From positions 2,955,455-3,019,454 of the forward strand of contig NZ_CP124543.1 in the NCBI RefSeq assembly GCF_029953635.1: 64,000 nt of DNA, read 5' to 3'. Position 1 is the first letter of the stretch. Each line of letters begins with the position of its first letter. The notes beneath the pieces are model-generated. The model searched no databases. It saw nothing but the letters and a program-made list of their open reading frames with translations, and was not told the DNA's origin. The stretch comes from Halotia branconii CENA392. GTDB lineage: Bacteria; Cyanobacteriota; Cyanobacteriia; Cyanobacteriales; Nostocaceae. Below are positions 43,749 to 53,688 of this stretch, piece by piece. A program made the position numbers and the translations under genes.

Positions 43749-45920
43749 TTAGTTTTTGCCAGCACCAGCCGAAACTTCTTCTGAATCTTCTAAATGAGAT
43801 GAAGAAACTAATGAGGTTTCGTCTGAAGAAGGCACAAAAACGGCAATATCAGCACCATTAGTAATTCCACCCAACAGCCCCAGTTCAGCTTCAACCAATT
43901 GATCAATAGCTTCACCTAACATATTTTCTTGTGTGTAGTTGGGTCGTGCTACAAGAACTATGCCATCACTATAGGGCTGGATTAATAAAGGATCATTGGA
44001 TACGCTCAGAGGGGTAGTATCCAAAATCACAAAGTCATAACGTTCGCGGGCATCCTCTATCAGTCGCCGCATTTCACTTGATTCAAGGATGGCAGCAGAT
44101 TGACGCACCGGCCCAGGACTGGGAATTATGTATAAATTTTCTACATCAGGAACTAAGCGGATACATTCACTTAACCTGGCATAGTAGCGTAGAGGTTCAA
44201 CACTAGCATCAGGGTCAGGAGTAACCTTCAAAGATGTAGCACGAGAGGGCGATCGCAAATCTGTTTCAATAATTAAGGTTCTTTTGCCAGCACGGGCGGT
44301 AGCTATACCCAAGTTATAAGCACTTACAGTCTTACCTTCTTGGCTAATGGTACTGGTAATCAGCAGTACTTTCAAATCTTTACCACCAATTCGGCGTAAA
44401 TTGCTGCGTAACTTTTCGTAAAACTCTAAATAGGGAGAATCGTGAGACAGTAATATTGGCATTGCTGCTGGATCTACATCCTCAACTGGCATTAAAGGCA
44501 CTTCTCCCAACAAAGCCACTTCCCGTTGCTTGAAACTGTTGCGGATATCTTCGTGGGTTTTGAAGGTATTTTCTAAAGCCCCCAATAAGAAGATGACACC
44601 ACCGCCAACTAACAAGCCCAAGAAACTACCAACGCCCAAAGTGACAATGGGATTATTCTGTTTTTTCACATCGGCAATGACAACAGGAAGCCTAGCAATA
44701 CTGAGACTACTAACGGTTTCTGCTTCTGCGGTCTGAGCATCAGTTAGCTTCGTCTGCATTTGGTCATAAACGGCTTTTTTCAGTCCCACCTCCTGCTCTA
44801 AACGCGATCGCTCTAATTGCTTATTAGGTATCTGAGAATATTCTTGCCGTAATTTTGCCTCTTCTCGAATTTGTTCAGCGAATTGTTGTTGTAGCGTTTC
44901 TCGTTGAGTTTGTAACGCTACCATCTGGTTGGCTAACTGCTGCCTAGCTGGGTCGAGACTGCTTTGGGCGCGGATACCTGTGACATTATTAGCTAAAGGA
45001 GCCGCTGTACCCCCGCCTCCTACAACTTCCGCAGCGCGTTGTTGCAGTAATTCTTCAATTGCTTGTTTTTGACGCTGCAACTGAATCATGTTTGGGTGTT
45101 CAGGCCGCAAGTCTTTACGCAGCAAAGCGATTTGCGATTCAGTTTGGTAGATTTGCGATCGCAAGCCAGCCAAAATTGGATCAGCACTCAAAGCAGAGGA
45201 AACATAAGCTTGGCCGACATTTAAGCCTAGCTTGTCTTGTAAACTGCGAATTTGGGCATCAATCCCAGAAATAGTTAATTGAATTTGCCGTTGTTGATTT
45301 TGGCTACTAGTAACTGCTGCTAATAAAGTACCATTTTCAGCTGCTAATATTGCTGGTCGTTGGATGCGATCGTACTGTTCTAACTTCTTCTCCGCTGCTT
45401 GTAGTTCTGACTTAGCCTGTGGTACACGTTCATTGATTTTTTGAATAATTGCTGTTAATCGCCTTGTATTAATCTCACCACTCAGATTAACCATTGCTTG
45501 CATTAATTCTTGCAAAACTTCTTGGGCGCGCTTGGGATCAGTATCTTTATATTTAAGATTAATGATTGTAGATGTTAATTCTCCAGCCCTATTTTTTTCT
45601 GGCAAATTGAGAGCGACACTTGTGCCAATCGTTTTTGGTTGAACATTAACTTTTGCCGCCACCGATTCAATAATTTGGTCTGATAGCAAAACTTCTTGGC
45701 TGAGTTCTTGACCTTGTTGCTGAATTTCACTCCCAGTAGCAGAAAACGATACTGGTGGACGATTGTAAGTGAGTGCGCCGTCTGCTACATAAGTAGTTGG
45801 TGGTGCGGGCTGTATGGCAACGACCGTTGACCCTGCTACAACTAAAGCAAAACTGGCTAATCCAATCCATTTGTACTTTTCAAAAGCAATAAAATAGCGT
45901 TTAACAATTGGTGGGGTCAT
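43749..45920 (-). CDS. Wzc-like polysaccharide co-polymerase / BY-kinase
   Basis: 723 residues. An N-terminal Wzz domain with helix WIGLASFALVVAGSTVVAI, long coiled coils (about 160-390), a GNVR-like motif and a second helix (VTLGVGSFLGLLVGGGVIFL) precede a cytosolic BY-kinase domain. That domain has ITSTISQEGKTVSAYNLG (Walker A, with Ser in place of the usual Pro), LIIETDLRSPS (Walker A') and FVILDTTPLS (Walker B). The C-terminus SSHLEDSEEVSAGAGKN has no tyrosine cluster, so classic tail autophosphorylation is absent. It follows the Wza-like gene in the EPS/exosortase operon. Confidence 0.9.
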   Translation of the reverse strand: MTPPIVKRYFIAFEKYKWIGLASFALVVAGSTVVAIQPAPPTTYVADGALTYNRPPVSFSATGSEIQQQGQELSQEVLLSDQIIESVAAKVNVQPKTIGTSVALNLPEKNRAGELTSTIINLKYKDTDPKRAQEVLQELMQAMVNLSGEINTRRLTAIIQKINERVPQAKSELQAAEKKLEQYDRIQRPAILAAENGTLLAAVTSSQNQQRQIQLTISGIDAQIRSLQDKLGLNVGQAYVSSALSADPILAGLRSQIYQTESQIALLRKDLRPEHPNMIQLQRQKQAIEELLQQRAAEVVGGGGTAAPLANNVTGIRAQSSLDPARQQLANQMVALQTQRETLQQQFAEQIREEAKLRQEYSQIPNKQLERSRLEQEVGLKKAVYDQMQTKLTDAQTAEAETVSSLSIARLPVVIADVKKQNNPIVTLGVGSFLGLLVGGGVIFLLGALENTFKTHEDIRNSFKQREVALLGEVPLMPVEDVDPAAMPILLSHDSPYLEFYEKLRSNLRRIGGKDLKVLLITSTISQEGKTVSAYNLGIATARAGKRTLIIETDLRSPSRATSLKVTPDPDASVEPLRYYARLSECIRLVPDVENLYIIPSPGPVRQSAAILESSEMRRLIEDARERYDFVILDTTPLSVSNDPLLIQPYSDGIVLVARPNYTQENMLGEAIDQLVEAELGLLGGITNGADIAVFVPSSDETSLVSSSHLEDSEEVSAGAGKN

Positions 45921-46024
45921 GGCAGAAGCATGTATAGCAGGGGACAGGAGATAGGGGACAAGATTTTATAATTAGCTTATATCCTCAATTATCTGACAAC
46001 ATTTATAGAAACAGGCTACAAGTG

Positions 46025-46140
46025 ATACCAACTCTCTATAAACTTGCACTTAATGATTATCCTTTTCTTCCTTGGCGTTCTTGGCGTTCTTGGCGGTTCG
46101 TAATTAAAAAATTTAGTGCATCTTCATGAAGAATTGGTAT
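46025..46140. repeat. 116-bp element with ATACCAA/TTGGTAT ends (family R7)
   Basis: Inverted ends ATACCAA (46025-46031) and TTGGTAT (46134-46140), flanked by AAGTG and AAGTC. The interior has CTTGGCGTTCTTGGCGTTCT and no ORF. The size and ATACC ends match R3. A one-ended fragment TATACCAATTTTCTAAAAAA is at 31080. Confidence 0.6.
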
Positions 46141-46167
46141 AAGTCAATCTCTTCTTCAACAAATCAA

Positions 46168-47562
46168 CTAATTGGAGCCGCCGCCTAAGAAGTCAAAAAA
46201 GCGAATAAAGCTGCGGATATCAAAGAAAGGTCGAGTAATAGTTCCAAGGACATTAGTAATTTTGGCGATTAAGTTGCGACCAACAACAATCACATCATTG
46301 TCTTGCAGCGCTACGTTTTGAGCCGCATCACCAGCAAGTGCCTTTTTAGCATCAAGTTTTTGGGTAACAGCTCGACCTCGTTCTGGATCAAAACGAACCA
46401 AGGCAATGTCTCGGAGATTGGCAGTATCTAAATTGATTCCTCCCAAAGCATCAACAAAAGTACTACCATTAGGCAGCGCTTGAGTTACAATTCCTCCTGC
46501 CGCGTAGTTTAAAACTCGGACTCTAATCTGTGGTACAGCCAAAGATGACCGTGCTACTAAATTGCGATCATAACTGTCATCAGTGCCAACCTCACGCCGT
46601 GGTACAACTATGGCATCGCCATCTTGCAAACGTAAACTCGGTAGTGAACCATCATTTTGTAATACTGCATACAAATCAATATTTTGTGAAATTACAGAAC
46701 CATCAATCAACTTCCGCCGCACTTTTATTTGCCGTAGGTCTGCGGACATCGTAGAACCGCCAGCAGTAAGCAAAGCATCGGCGACACGAGGAGTTGCTGA
46801 GGCTACACCATAAATTCCTGGTCGAAATACTTCCCCAGTAATGGTAATTTGTACTGGTCTGGGCGATACCAGTGATACCACCAGCATCGGATCGACCTCA
46901 ACCTTACTTAAACTCAAGCGAATTTTCTCTTGTGCTTCTTCTAAACTCAAGCCTTGTAAGGATAGTAATCCTACCTGTGGCACAACAATGTTGCCTTCTG
47001 GACTAATTTGGGCTTGAAAACTCAAATCCGGACGCTGCCCGATTAAAGATAAAACTATTACTGGATCAATAACATAACGATTAAGCAACGCCCGAATTTT
47101 TTCTTGTGCTTCCGACAAAGTTAAACCTTGTAGTGAGACTGTGCCGAGAAGTGGCACAATAATGTTGCCTTCGGGATTGATTGGGGCTTGAAAACTCAAA
47201 TCTGGAAAGCGCTGAACCACAACACTGACTGCATCTCCTGGTCCTAAACGATAAGGGCCGGAAGGACGTTGAAACACGACACCTATGACATCTCCTGGGC
47301 CTAAGAGATAGCGACTAAGTTGAGAAGAAGCTTCGTCATTAGTACCTACAGGTGCAGTATCAGTAGTTGGTGGAGGTGAGGGTAATTGCCTTTGAACAGC
47401 ACCAGGCGGGAACAAGATAGGCTGCTCTGGCTGTGTTTTTAGAGATGGTAAAGTTTGAGCATTAGCAGGTTTGACAGTAGTTGTTAAGAAAACACCTGCC
47501 TGAAAACTCACAAAACACAGGGCGATGAATGCACGCATCTGATAATTGGAAACTATAAACAT
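46168..47562 (-). CDS. Wza-like polysaccharide export protein with duplicated export domain
   Basis: 464 residues. Signal peptide (cut near NAQT at 34-37), a proline-rich linker, then YLLGPGDVIGVV and RLGPGDAVSVVVQRFPDLSF. The export domain occurs twice: residues 120-174 and 178-232 share PDLSFQA-x-I-x-PEGNI-x-VP...SLQGL-x-L-x-EAQEKIR. Two SLBB-type segments follow (PVQITITGEVFRPGIYGV; IRVRVLNYAAGGIVTQAL). Outer-membrane or periplasmic pore of the EPS pathway, upstream of the Wzc-like gene on the same strand. Confidence 0.9.
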   Translation of the reverse strand: MFIVSNYQMRAFIALCFVSFQAGVFLTTTVKPANAQTLPSLKTQPEQPILFPPGAVQRQLPSPPPTTDTAPVGTNDEASSQLSRYLLGPGDVIGVVFQRPSGPYRLGPGDAVSVVVQRFPDLSFQAPINPEGNIIVPLLGTVSLQGLTLSEAQEKIRALLNRYVIDPVIVLSLIGQRPDLSFQAQISPEGNIVVPQVGLLSLQGLSLEEAQEKIRLSLSKVEVDPMLVVSLVSPRPVQITITGEVFRPGIYGVASATPRVADALLTAGGSTMSADLRQIKVRRKLIDGSVISQNIDLYAVLQNDGSLPSLRLQDGDAIVVPRREVGTDDSYDRNLVARSSLAVPQIRVRVLNYAAGGIVTQALPNGSTFVDALGGINLDTANLRDIALVRFDPERGRAVTQKLDAKKALAGDAAQNVALQDNDVIVVGRNLIAKITNVLGTITRPFFDIRSFIRFFDFLGGGSN

Positions 47563-47702
47563 TGGTGCAATAAAGCTGACTTCAGAATATGTACCGCCGA
47601 GTGGTTATTTTACTCTGGAAGTATCTTCTATGTCTCCTTTTGTTGTGCCGCTTTTAACTTCGCACTACATTTTTGAGCTAACTTCCAGTCTATATAACAA
47701 TT

Positions 47703-48440
47703 TTATAAAGGACCTGTCATTAATGTAGCTTGTATTGTTTCACCAAGAGACTGAGCTAAAGGCCAAGTAGTTTCCACTTGTCCTAAAGGTTCCATAGGAA
47801 TGAGAATATTTACAGCTACCCAAGGAGCGCGTTGCTTATGCCATTGTGCAAGTTGGTCTAGCAAGAACCAGTGTATTGGTAAGGGGTTGCCACCATTCGG
47901 TAGAGCGTACCATTGCAACGCCGCAAAAGTTTCTTGTCTTGTAGAAACACGAAAAAACCTCGCTTCTACTTTGACTTCAGCTTTTAATTTTGCAGTTTTG
48001 GTCTGTTTGACAGTGAATTGAGCTGAGCGATATTGAGCTATGTCCCATTTCCCCCAGCGAGATCTTCCCCAGCCATTAATTTCAGTCCACTCGACCTCTG
48101 GTTGATCCATCGGCCCGTTTTGCGGCAGTAAAAGTAATATTGCTTGGGCTTGAGAATTTTCTTGCTTAAGAACCTGTAACGACCATCTGTGTTCGCCAAC
48201 TAATTGTTCGGCTTGGTCAGTAGTTTGCCAACCAGGAAGAGTTAAACCTTTATTACGTATCTGTTTCAATTCCTTGAGGCTAGTGACAGGCGGTGGTTGT
48301 TTCCATTGCCAGTGTCCTGTCAAATATCCAGGAACCCCTCCTATGACTAACAACAGTAACAATAATAAAAGCACCGCTACATGAGACAACTGCTTTTTCT
48401 GGAGAAACTTAGATAAAGAAAGCATCAGTAAAAATTGCAA
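47703..48440 (-). CDS. Cyanoexosortase system-associated protein
   Basis: 245 residues. An N-terminal anchor (HVAVLLLLLLLLVIGGVPGY) is followed by TGHWQWKQPPPVTSLKELKQ, LPGWQTTDQAEQLVGEHRWS, VLKQENSQAQAILLLLPQNG and DQPEVEWTEINGWGRSRWGK. The sequence has the pattern of the protein found with cyanobacterial exosortases (EpsI-like role, cofactor of the sorting enzyme). It is immediately downstream of the exosortase gene and upstream of the Wza-like gene. I lean to the subtype-B associated protein but cannot prove it. Confidence 0.82.
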   Translation of the reverse strand: MQFLLMLSLSKFLQKKQLSHVAVLLLLLLLLVIGGVPGYLTGHWQWKQPPPVTSLKELKQIRNKGLTLPGWQTTDQAEQLVGEHRWSLQVLKQENSQAQAILLLLPQNGPMDQPEVEWTEINGWGRSRWGKWDIAQYRSAQFTVKQTKTAKLKAEVKVEARFFRVSTRQETFAALQWYALPNGGNPLPIHWFLLDQLAQWHKQRAPWVAVNILIPMEPLGQVETTWPLAQSLGETIQATLMTGPL

Positions 48441-48778
48441 TGTTTACGCAAGATTTTACTTGAAAAAATAACACTCTGAGTTCCGTAAAATTAACACTTG
48501 CTAACTGTCTTTACTAAAATCTGACTTGTAGATTATCAAAGGATGAATTTTCAATCAGAGTACTCCAAGTAAAAAATACCCAATTGTCATTGCGAGCGTA
48601 CCCTTACAGGGAAGCAAGCTACGCAAAGCGTCTATTACAGAAGTGAAGCAATCGCCAAGACTGGGATTGCTACTTTTCGAGAAATCCTCTAGGTGACGGA
48701 TTTGAATCATTTATTTTTTAGAACACTCTAATCTTTTTTGTCTTCCTTATAGCCATTAAATCGTTTTAAACCTGAGTT
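48441..48778. repeat. Intergenic TCATTGCGAGCG...GAAGCAATCGC repeat
   Basis: TTGTCATTGCGAGCGTACCC (48584-48603), then GGAAGCAAGCTACGCAAAGCG and GAAGTGAAGCAATCGCCAAG (48641-48660), with GGGATTGCT following: a short repeat type seen in many bacterial genomes. The gap is 338 bp and separates exosortase from its partner, so a repeat insertion may have stretched the operon. Confidence 0.6.
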
Positions 48779-49684
48779 TTAATTGCTATTTTCTTCCTGA
48801 ATTTCTGAAACTGCTGAAAAATAACTGTTAATCCAATTCAGCAGAGGTACTAATGACAGCAGCATCAAAGCAGAATAAACATCGCCACCCCAACCCTCAT
48901 GCAGCCATTGAAAAGCCCCTTCTCGACCTGTGCCGTGAAAAAATGTGAGTAAAGTATTACGAATGATATTAGCAATGATACTAATAACGATCGCCACAGA
49001 TAAAAACCAAGTAGTGGTACGACGCGAAGATAATGCACCAGTCCAATAAAGTAGCATCAAGCTAACGTAGAGAGTAGTAAACAACATTTTTAGTCCTGCA
49101 CAATAAGGTGCAACCTCTACAATCCGTCCGCCTACGTATATGTTCATTTCATCGACAGTAACTTCCATGCCAAACTGATTGAGAATAAAACCAGCTGTAC
49201 CTGCAATGAAGTTTTGCAAAGGCAAAGTATAGGGAGCAATCAGGTAAGGTAATGCTGTGGGAGTTGCTAGAAATATTAGTAGTAGAGGAAATCCTTGTAA
49301 TCGTAAGCCTTGTATGCCCTTGAACCACAAGCACAATCCCGTCAAGATAGTAGGGAAAGATAGATTAACCCACTCTGTAACACCACTCAAATAAAACACT
49401 CCCCCTATTAAAAGTAAAATAGCACCCAGAGGATTAGTATTATCTGGTAGACGTTGCCACTTTTTACGGTTCATCCAAATCAGGTAAACAGCAAATGGTA
49501 GACCGATAATGCCGTGGCTAAAATATTCGTGTTCTATACTGATACTTTTATACAACCAACCGTTTAACCAATGTAGCAATATAGGAAAATAGAGCAGTAC
49601 CAAAACACCTAAAATTGCTATATTGACTAATTGTGGCGTGGTTCTATTTTTAATCTGTTGCTGAAGTGCCATAATTTTAAGCAA
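48779..49684 (-). CDS. Cyanoexosortase (transpeptidase-like sorting membrane protein)
   Basis: 301 residues, about eight membrane helices. The active-site set of exosortases is present: Cys in APYCAGLKMLF, Arg in SIIANIIRNTLLTFFHGTGR, and His in the FHGTG/WLHEGWGGD region. The ending GGDVYSALMLLSLVPLLNWI is typical of the cyanobacterial group. Family role: cut and attach proteins with PEP-CTERM-like tails in the envelope. Subtype A or B is not settled; B is favoured from the accompanying protein. Second gene of the minus-strand EPS operon. Confidence 0.9.
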   Translation of the reverse strand: MLKIMALQQQIKNRTTPQLVNIAILGVLVLLYFPILLHWLNGWLYKSISIEHEYFSHGIIGLPFAVYLIWMNRKKWQRLPDNTNPLGAILLLIGGVFYLSGVTEWVNLSFPTILTGLCLWFKGIQGLRLQGFPLLLIFLATPTALPYLIAPYTLPLQNFIAGTAGFILNQFGMEVTVDEMNIYVGGRIVEVAPYCAGLKMLFTTLYVSLMLLYWTGALSSRRTTTWFLSVAIVISIIANIIRNTLLTFFHGTGREGAFQWLHEGWGGDVYSALMLLSLVPLLNWINSYFSAVSEIQEENSN

Positions 49685-49793
49685 TTTAAAATTAACAATT
49701 TAAAAATGGTCAGTTTTTTAATTCCTGACCACTAATTAAAGGCCGTTGTTTGCTGTGAAGCGATCGCTAGCCTTAAGTATTATAAATAACAAA

Positions 49794-50972
49794 TTATCCT
49801 ACTATGCTGCTAACGGGTGTAGAAGATGAGTTTTCTGTATTTGAGCTTGTCAAAGTTATACTAGCGATCGCTGCTACAACTTCCTTGATTTGACTACTAC
49901 TTAAACCAGGATACATCGGTAACGATAATATTTGCTTGGCTAACTTTTCTGCTTGGGGAAAGTCTCCTGGTTGATAGCCTAAGTAAGTAAATGCTGGCTG
50001 GAGATGACAGGGAATAGGATAGTGAATACCAGTTTGAATGCCATCTGCGTTGAGTTTATCTTGAATTTGCTGGCGTTCTAGTAAACAAGCATCATCAACT
50101 TTGATCACATAAAGATGATAAACATGCCCTGTACCACTGTGGTTTTGCATCGGGATAATACCCGCAGATGCTAAGGGTGCTAATTCACTATCGTACTGCT
50201 GAGCAATACTCAGGCGATCGCTATTCCATTGGGGCAAATATGGTAATTTCTCTAGTAGCACTGCCGCTTGTAATGTATCTAAACGACTATTCGTACCTGA
50301 TTCGGTATGAAAATATTTTTGGGATGCACCATAATTTCGCAAACGTACCATCTTTTGGGCTACATCTAGATCTCGTGTCAATAGCATCCCCCCATCGCCA
50401 AATGCACCTAAATTCTTGCTGGGATAAAAGCTAAAAGCTGCGGCTATTCCCACCGAACCAGCCCGATATCCCTCTCTTTCGGCTAAATGCGCTTGGGCTG
50501 CATCTTCAAAAATTAATAATTTATAGGTTTTAGCAAAGTCTAATAATTGTTGAGGCGATACCATCTGACCATAGAGATGTACAGGAATAATTGCTTTGGT
50601 TTGGGATGTAATTGCCCTTGCGGCTGCTTCTAAATCAATTAAAGCTGTTTTAGGATCGCAATCTACTAAAACTGGTTTTGCCCCGGTACGTAATACCCCA
50701 ATTAATGTGGCGATAAAGGTATTGGCTGGTAAAATTACCTCATCACCTGCACCAATATTACATGCTTGCAAACCGAGAGCGATCGCATCTGTTCCTGATG
50801 CCACACCTACTCCATAAGCTGTGCCAGACGCAGCAGCAAATGCAGATTCAAAATCTGCAAGTGCTTGTCCTAGAATAAAGTCTCCTTGTTCCAATACTGT
50901 ATGAATTGCCTGATATAGCTGAGTTTTAATAGGTTGATGTTGTGAGTTAAAATCTACAAAAGGAACTTTCAT
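49794..50972 (-). CDS. DegT/DnrJ/EryC1/StrS-family sugar aminotransferase
   Basis: 392 residues from MKVPFVDFNSQH, the normal family start; an ATG 15 bp upstream is possible. PLP-binding features are SFYPSKNLGAFGDGGMLLT (with the Schiff-base Lys), FEDAAQAHLAEREG and SGTDAIALGLQACNIG; NSRLDTLQAAVLLEKLPYL is the dimer region. It transfers an amino group to a keto sugar for surface polysaccharide. The last 18 residues (SNTENSSSTPVSS) are an unusual Ser/Thr tail. First gene of the exosortase/EPS operon. Confidence 0.92.
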   Translation of the reverse strand: MKVPFVDFNSQHQPIKTQLYQAIHTVLEQGDFILGQALADFESAFAAASGTAYGVGVASGTDAIALGLQACNIGAGDEVILPANTFIATLIGVLRTGAKPVLVDCDPKTALIDLEAAARAITSQTKAIIPVHLYGQMVSPQQLLDFAKTYKLLIFEDAAQAHLAEREGYRAGSVGIAAAFSFYPSKNLGAFGDGGMLLTRDLDVAQKMVRLRNYGASQKYFHTESGTNSRLDTLQAAVLLEKLPYLPQWNSDRLSIAQQYDSELAPLASAGIIPMQNHSGTGHVYHLYVIKVDDACLLERQQIQDKLNADGIQTGIHYPIPCHLQPAFTYLGYQPGDFPQAEKLAKQILSLPMYPGLSSSQIKEVVAAIASITLTSSNTENSSSTPVSSIVG

Positions 50973-51787
50973 AGTTATTTTATTCATTACCAGTTAGCCT
51001 CAAAATTAAATATCAAAGCTTGATTTACCAGATCACTAATTATATTTATGACTTAATTATAAATTTTGTGCAAATTATAATAGTGATAAGAATAAATTTG
51101 TGTTCTACAAATTATGTTGACCACTAAAAAACAATAGGATTTAAATACATTCCTACTATTGAAAAATTTATATATTCATTGTAGCGATCGCCGCCAATTT
51201 AATTGATTACAATTTCATGATATAACGAACTTATTTGATTGAAAATGACTAAATTTTTGATTTATTATAAATTTATTCTAGTTATTTATATAGCTAAACT
51301 TTAGACTTAGAGAAATTTAAAATTTGTATTTATCTGATCACTAAACTAACTAAGACTTTTGAGAAATTAGATCCGTTTTTGTACGTAAAAATTAATACGC
51401 TATTTTTTAGTATACAGTAAATTTAGGTAAATAAAATTCAAGTATAATAAGCAAAAAGATTTGGTTTGAATATGTCATGAGAATGACATAACATTCGTTT
51501 TCTATCCTTAGCGTTATACTACCCTGATCGTATTTAAAACTAACGCTACCTAGTATTAAAATCTAAAGCAATACTGTTTGTACCAGCTTAAAATAGGACA
51601 ATAGGCATCGGTGAATTGCAACTACTAGATGATTGCACCCCCCATTCACAGAAGAAGTACAAAATTTTTGCTTCAAATTTGTTTATCGATAGCCAAATTG
51701 GGGAATGCTTAAAAATAGAAAACCATAACCCGGAAACAGTGGTTATATCAATTACAACATCGAGTAATTATCAAGGTAGCGGCGGCA
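50973..51787. other. 800-bp AT-rich divergent promoter region
   Basis: Between the minus-strand EPS operon and the plus-strand degenerate kinase gene. It is strongly AT-rich with one HIP1-like GCGATCGC at 51184-51191. A 61-codon ORF at 51616-51801 overlaps the kinase start, has no Shine-Dalgarno and no protein character. No tRNA, strong hairpin or repeat seen. Confidence 0.55.
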
Positions 51788-53338
51788 ATGGTAGAGCCTG
51801 AAAACAAATTATTTTCCCTAAAAGATGGTTGGGTTTCCCAAGAGACAAGAGAACAGCAACGGCTCAAAGTGTTGTCAGAATTAGGTTTGCGGCAATCAGA
51901 AACAATACCCGTCTTTGAAGAAGCAACTCAAACTGCTGCCCATTTTTTGGAAGCGCCAATTTCCATTTTGGGATTTGTAGATCAAGAACGCCACTGGTTT
52001 AAGTCAGCGGTAGGCTTATCTAGGTTAGGGTTGATGAATCATCTTGCCCAAAATCGTCACTTATTACGTCAGGAATCATTTTGTACCCAAGTAGTAGAGA
52101 CTTTGCAAGTAGTTGTAATTAATGACACGCAAAAAATTACAGATTCGATACTTACTGCTAGCAAGTTAGTCCAGGAATATGGCATCCGCGCTTATTTGGG
52201 AGCGCCACTGATTGATGCTTGCGGGTATTGCTTGGGTGCATTGGCAGTTATGGATTTAGTACCGCGCAATTTCACAACACGAGATATTGAGTTTTTACAA
52301 ATCATAGCTCGTTGGAGTATGAGCGAATTTGAACGCAACCGATTGTTGCAAGAAAGAGTAGAAACAACCACTGTCAAAAGTACTCCTATCCTGTCATTTA
52401 ATGATGGTCATATCAATGACATTAGAGTTACCCCACCAATTTTAGAACAAGAATCTGTTTCTACTAAGCAACTAAAACTGGAACTTTTAGAACAGCTGAC
52501 TCAGGAATTACGTACACCTTTAACATCAGTGCTAGGCATGGCTGGTGTTTTAGGACGTGAAATTTATGGGCCTTTGACCAACAAGCAGAGAGAATATCTA
52601 GATATTATCCAACACAGTGGTCGGTATTTGCTTTCTTTGGTAAATGAAATTACCGAACTGGGAGCGATGGATGAACAGGCAAATGTGCTGAATTTAACTC
52701 CTGTCGATATTGAAATGCTATGTCAACAAGCTATAAATACTTTAGAAGAAGTAGCTAGTCGCCGTGAGCAAGACATTCGTCTATCTATAGAACCAGGACA
52801 TAGCCGCATTTGGCCTTTAGATAAAGACAAGGTACGGCAAATGCTGTATCACTTGGTTTTTAGCGTTATCCAACTTTCTGCCACAGGTAGTATTGTTCGT
52901 ATTCATGTCTCTTATAAGGAAAATACGCTCAATATTACTGTTTGGGTTTCACATCCTTGGCTGGGAGATGGCATAACTGAAGTTGACCCTTATTTTCATC
53001 TAAGTTCTTTATCCCTACTGGAACTTACAGATGAGACAGCAACATACAATACTCATCCAGAAAACCAAGAGAAACCAGTTAGCTGGCCAATAGCCTTAGA
53101 GAAGTCACAAAACCTAAGTGTTCCGGACTCGGATGGTTTTAGTATAAGTACCAGCATAGATTTAGCTAAACGGCATGGTAATTTGTCACGCGAAAGTTTG
53201 GGTCTATTGCTCAGTTGTCAGTTGGCAGAATTACATGGTGGACAAATTTCAATTCAAAGTTCACCAGAATCTGGACACCGCTATTTACTTTCTTTGCCAT
53301 TACAACTAGCTATTTCCTCGCCAGAAAGTGAAATTTAG
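51788..53338 (+). CDS. GAF-domain histidine-kinase-like protein (degenerate)
   Basis: 516 residues. GAF domain about 30-195 (FLEAPISILGFVDQERHWFK, CTQVVETLQVVVINDTQKI, YLGAPLIDACGYCLGALAVM). A HisKA-like segment follows (EQLTQELRTPLTSVLGMAGV) with the phosphoacceptor His replaced by Gln239. The ATPase-like region keeps GLLLSCQLAELHGGQISIQS but has no Asn in the N-box (MLYHLVFSVIQLS) and no DxG G1 box. It cannot be a normal autokinase. Probably a signalling scaffold or phosphatase-like protein. Divergent from the EPS operon. Confidence 0.88.
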   Translation: MVEPENKLFSLKDGWVSQETREQQRLKVLSELGLRQSETIPVFEEATQTAAHFLEAPISILGFVDQERHWFKSAVGLSRLGLMNHLAQNRHLLRQESFCTQVVETLQVVVINDTQKITDSILTASKLVQEYGIRAYLGAPLIDACGYCLGALAVMDLVPRNFTTRDIEFLQIIARWSMSEFERNRLLQERVETTTVKSTPILSFNDGHINDIRVTPPILEQESVSTKQLKLELLEQLTQELRTPLTSVLGMAGVLGREIYGPLTNKQREYLDIIQHSGRYLLSLVNEITELGAMDEQANVLNLTPVDIEMLCQQAINTLEEVASRREQDIRLSIEPGHSRIWPLDKDKVRQMLYHLVFSVIQLSATGSIVRIHVSYKENTLNITVWVSHPWLGDGITEVDPYFHLSSLSLLELTDETATYNTHPENQEKPVSWPIALEKSQNLSVPDSDGFSISTSIDLAKRHGNLSRESLGLLLSCQLAELHGGQISIQSSPESGHRYLLSLPLQLAISSPESEI

Positions 53339-53688
53339 CAATAATATACTCCTATTCAATGCTTTTGAGTACTAAATGGCTGTTTAAATTAACATTGACT
53401 GGAAACCTTTGAAATTATAGGTAACTGCTATTAACGATTCACAAGGGCATAAATATAAAGATTCCTCAGTAGTTATTATGCTAAATTGACGTAGCAAAAT
53501 CTCGAAAAGGTAGATATACAAGGAAAATCATGCTTATTAACGAAGACAATAGCTTTATATTGCCTCTTTCCCCTGTTCCCGATTCCCTCTTAAAATTTGC
53601 AATCTGCGTTATTACTTTTTTATAATCACCTGCATTATGATTAAGTCCAAGTTCTGCGCGGGCGTGCTAGTTGATCACAGCGGGTTTT

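Noticed and set aside
43749..50972. Complete polysaccharide biosynthesis cluster
   Set aside because: No glycosyltransferase, flippase or initiating sugar transferase is present, so only an export/sorting module can be claimed.
51616..51801. 61-codon ORF overlapping the degenerate kinase start
   Set aside because: No ribosome site; ends 14 bp into the kinase gene in another frame.
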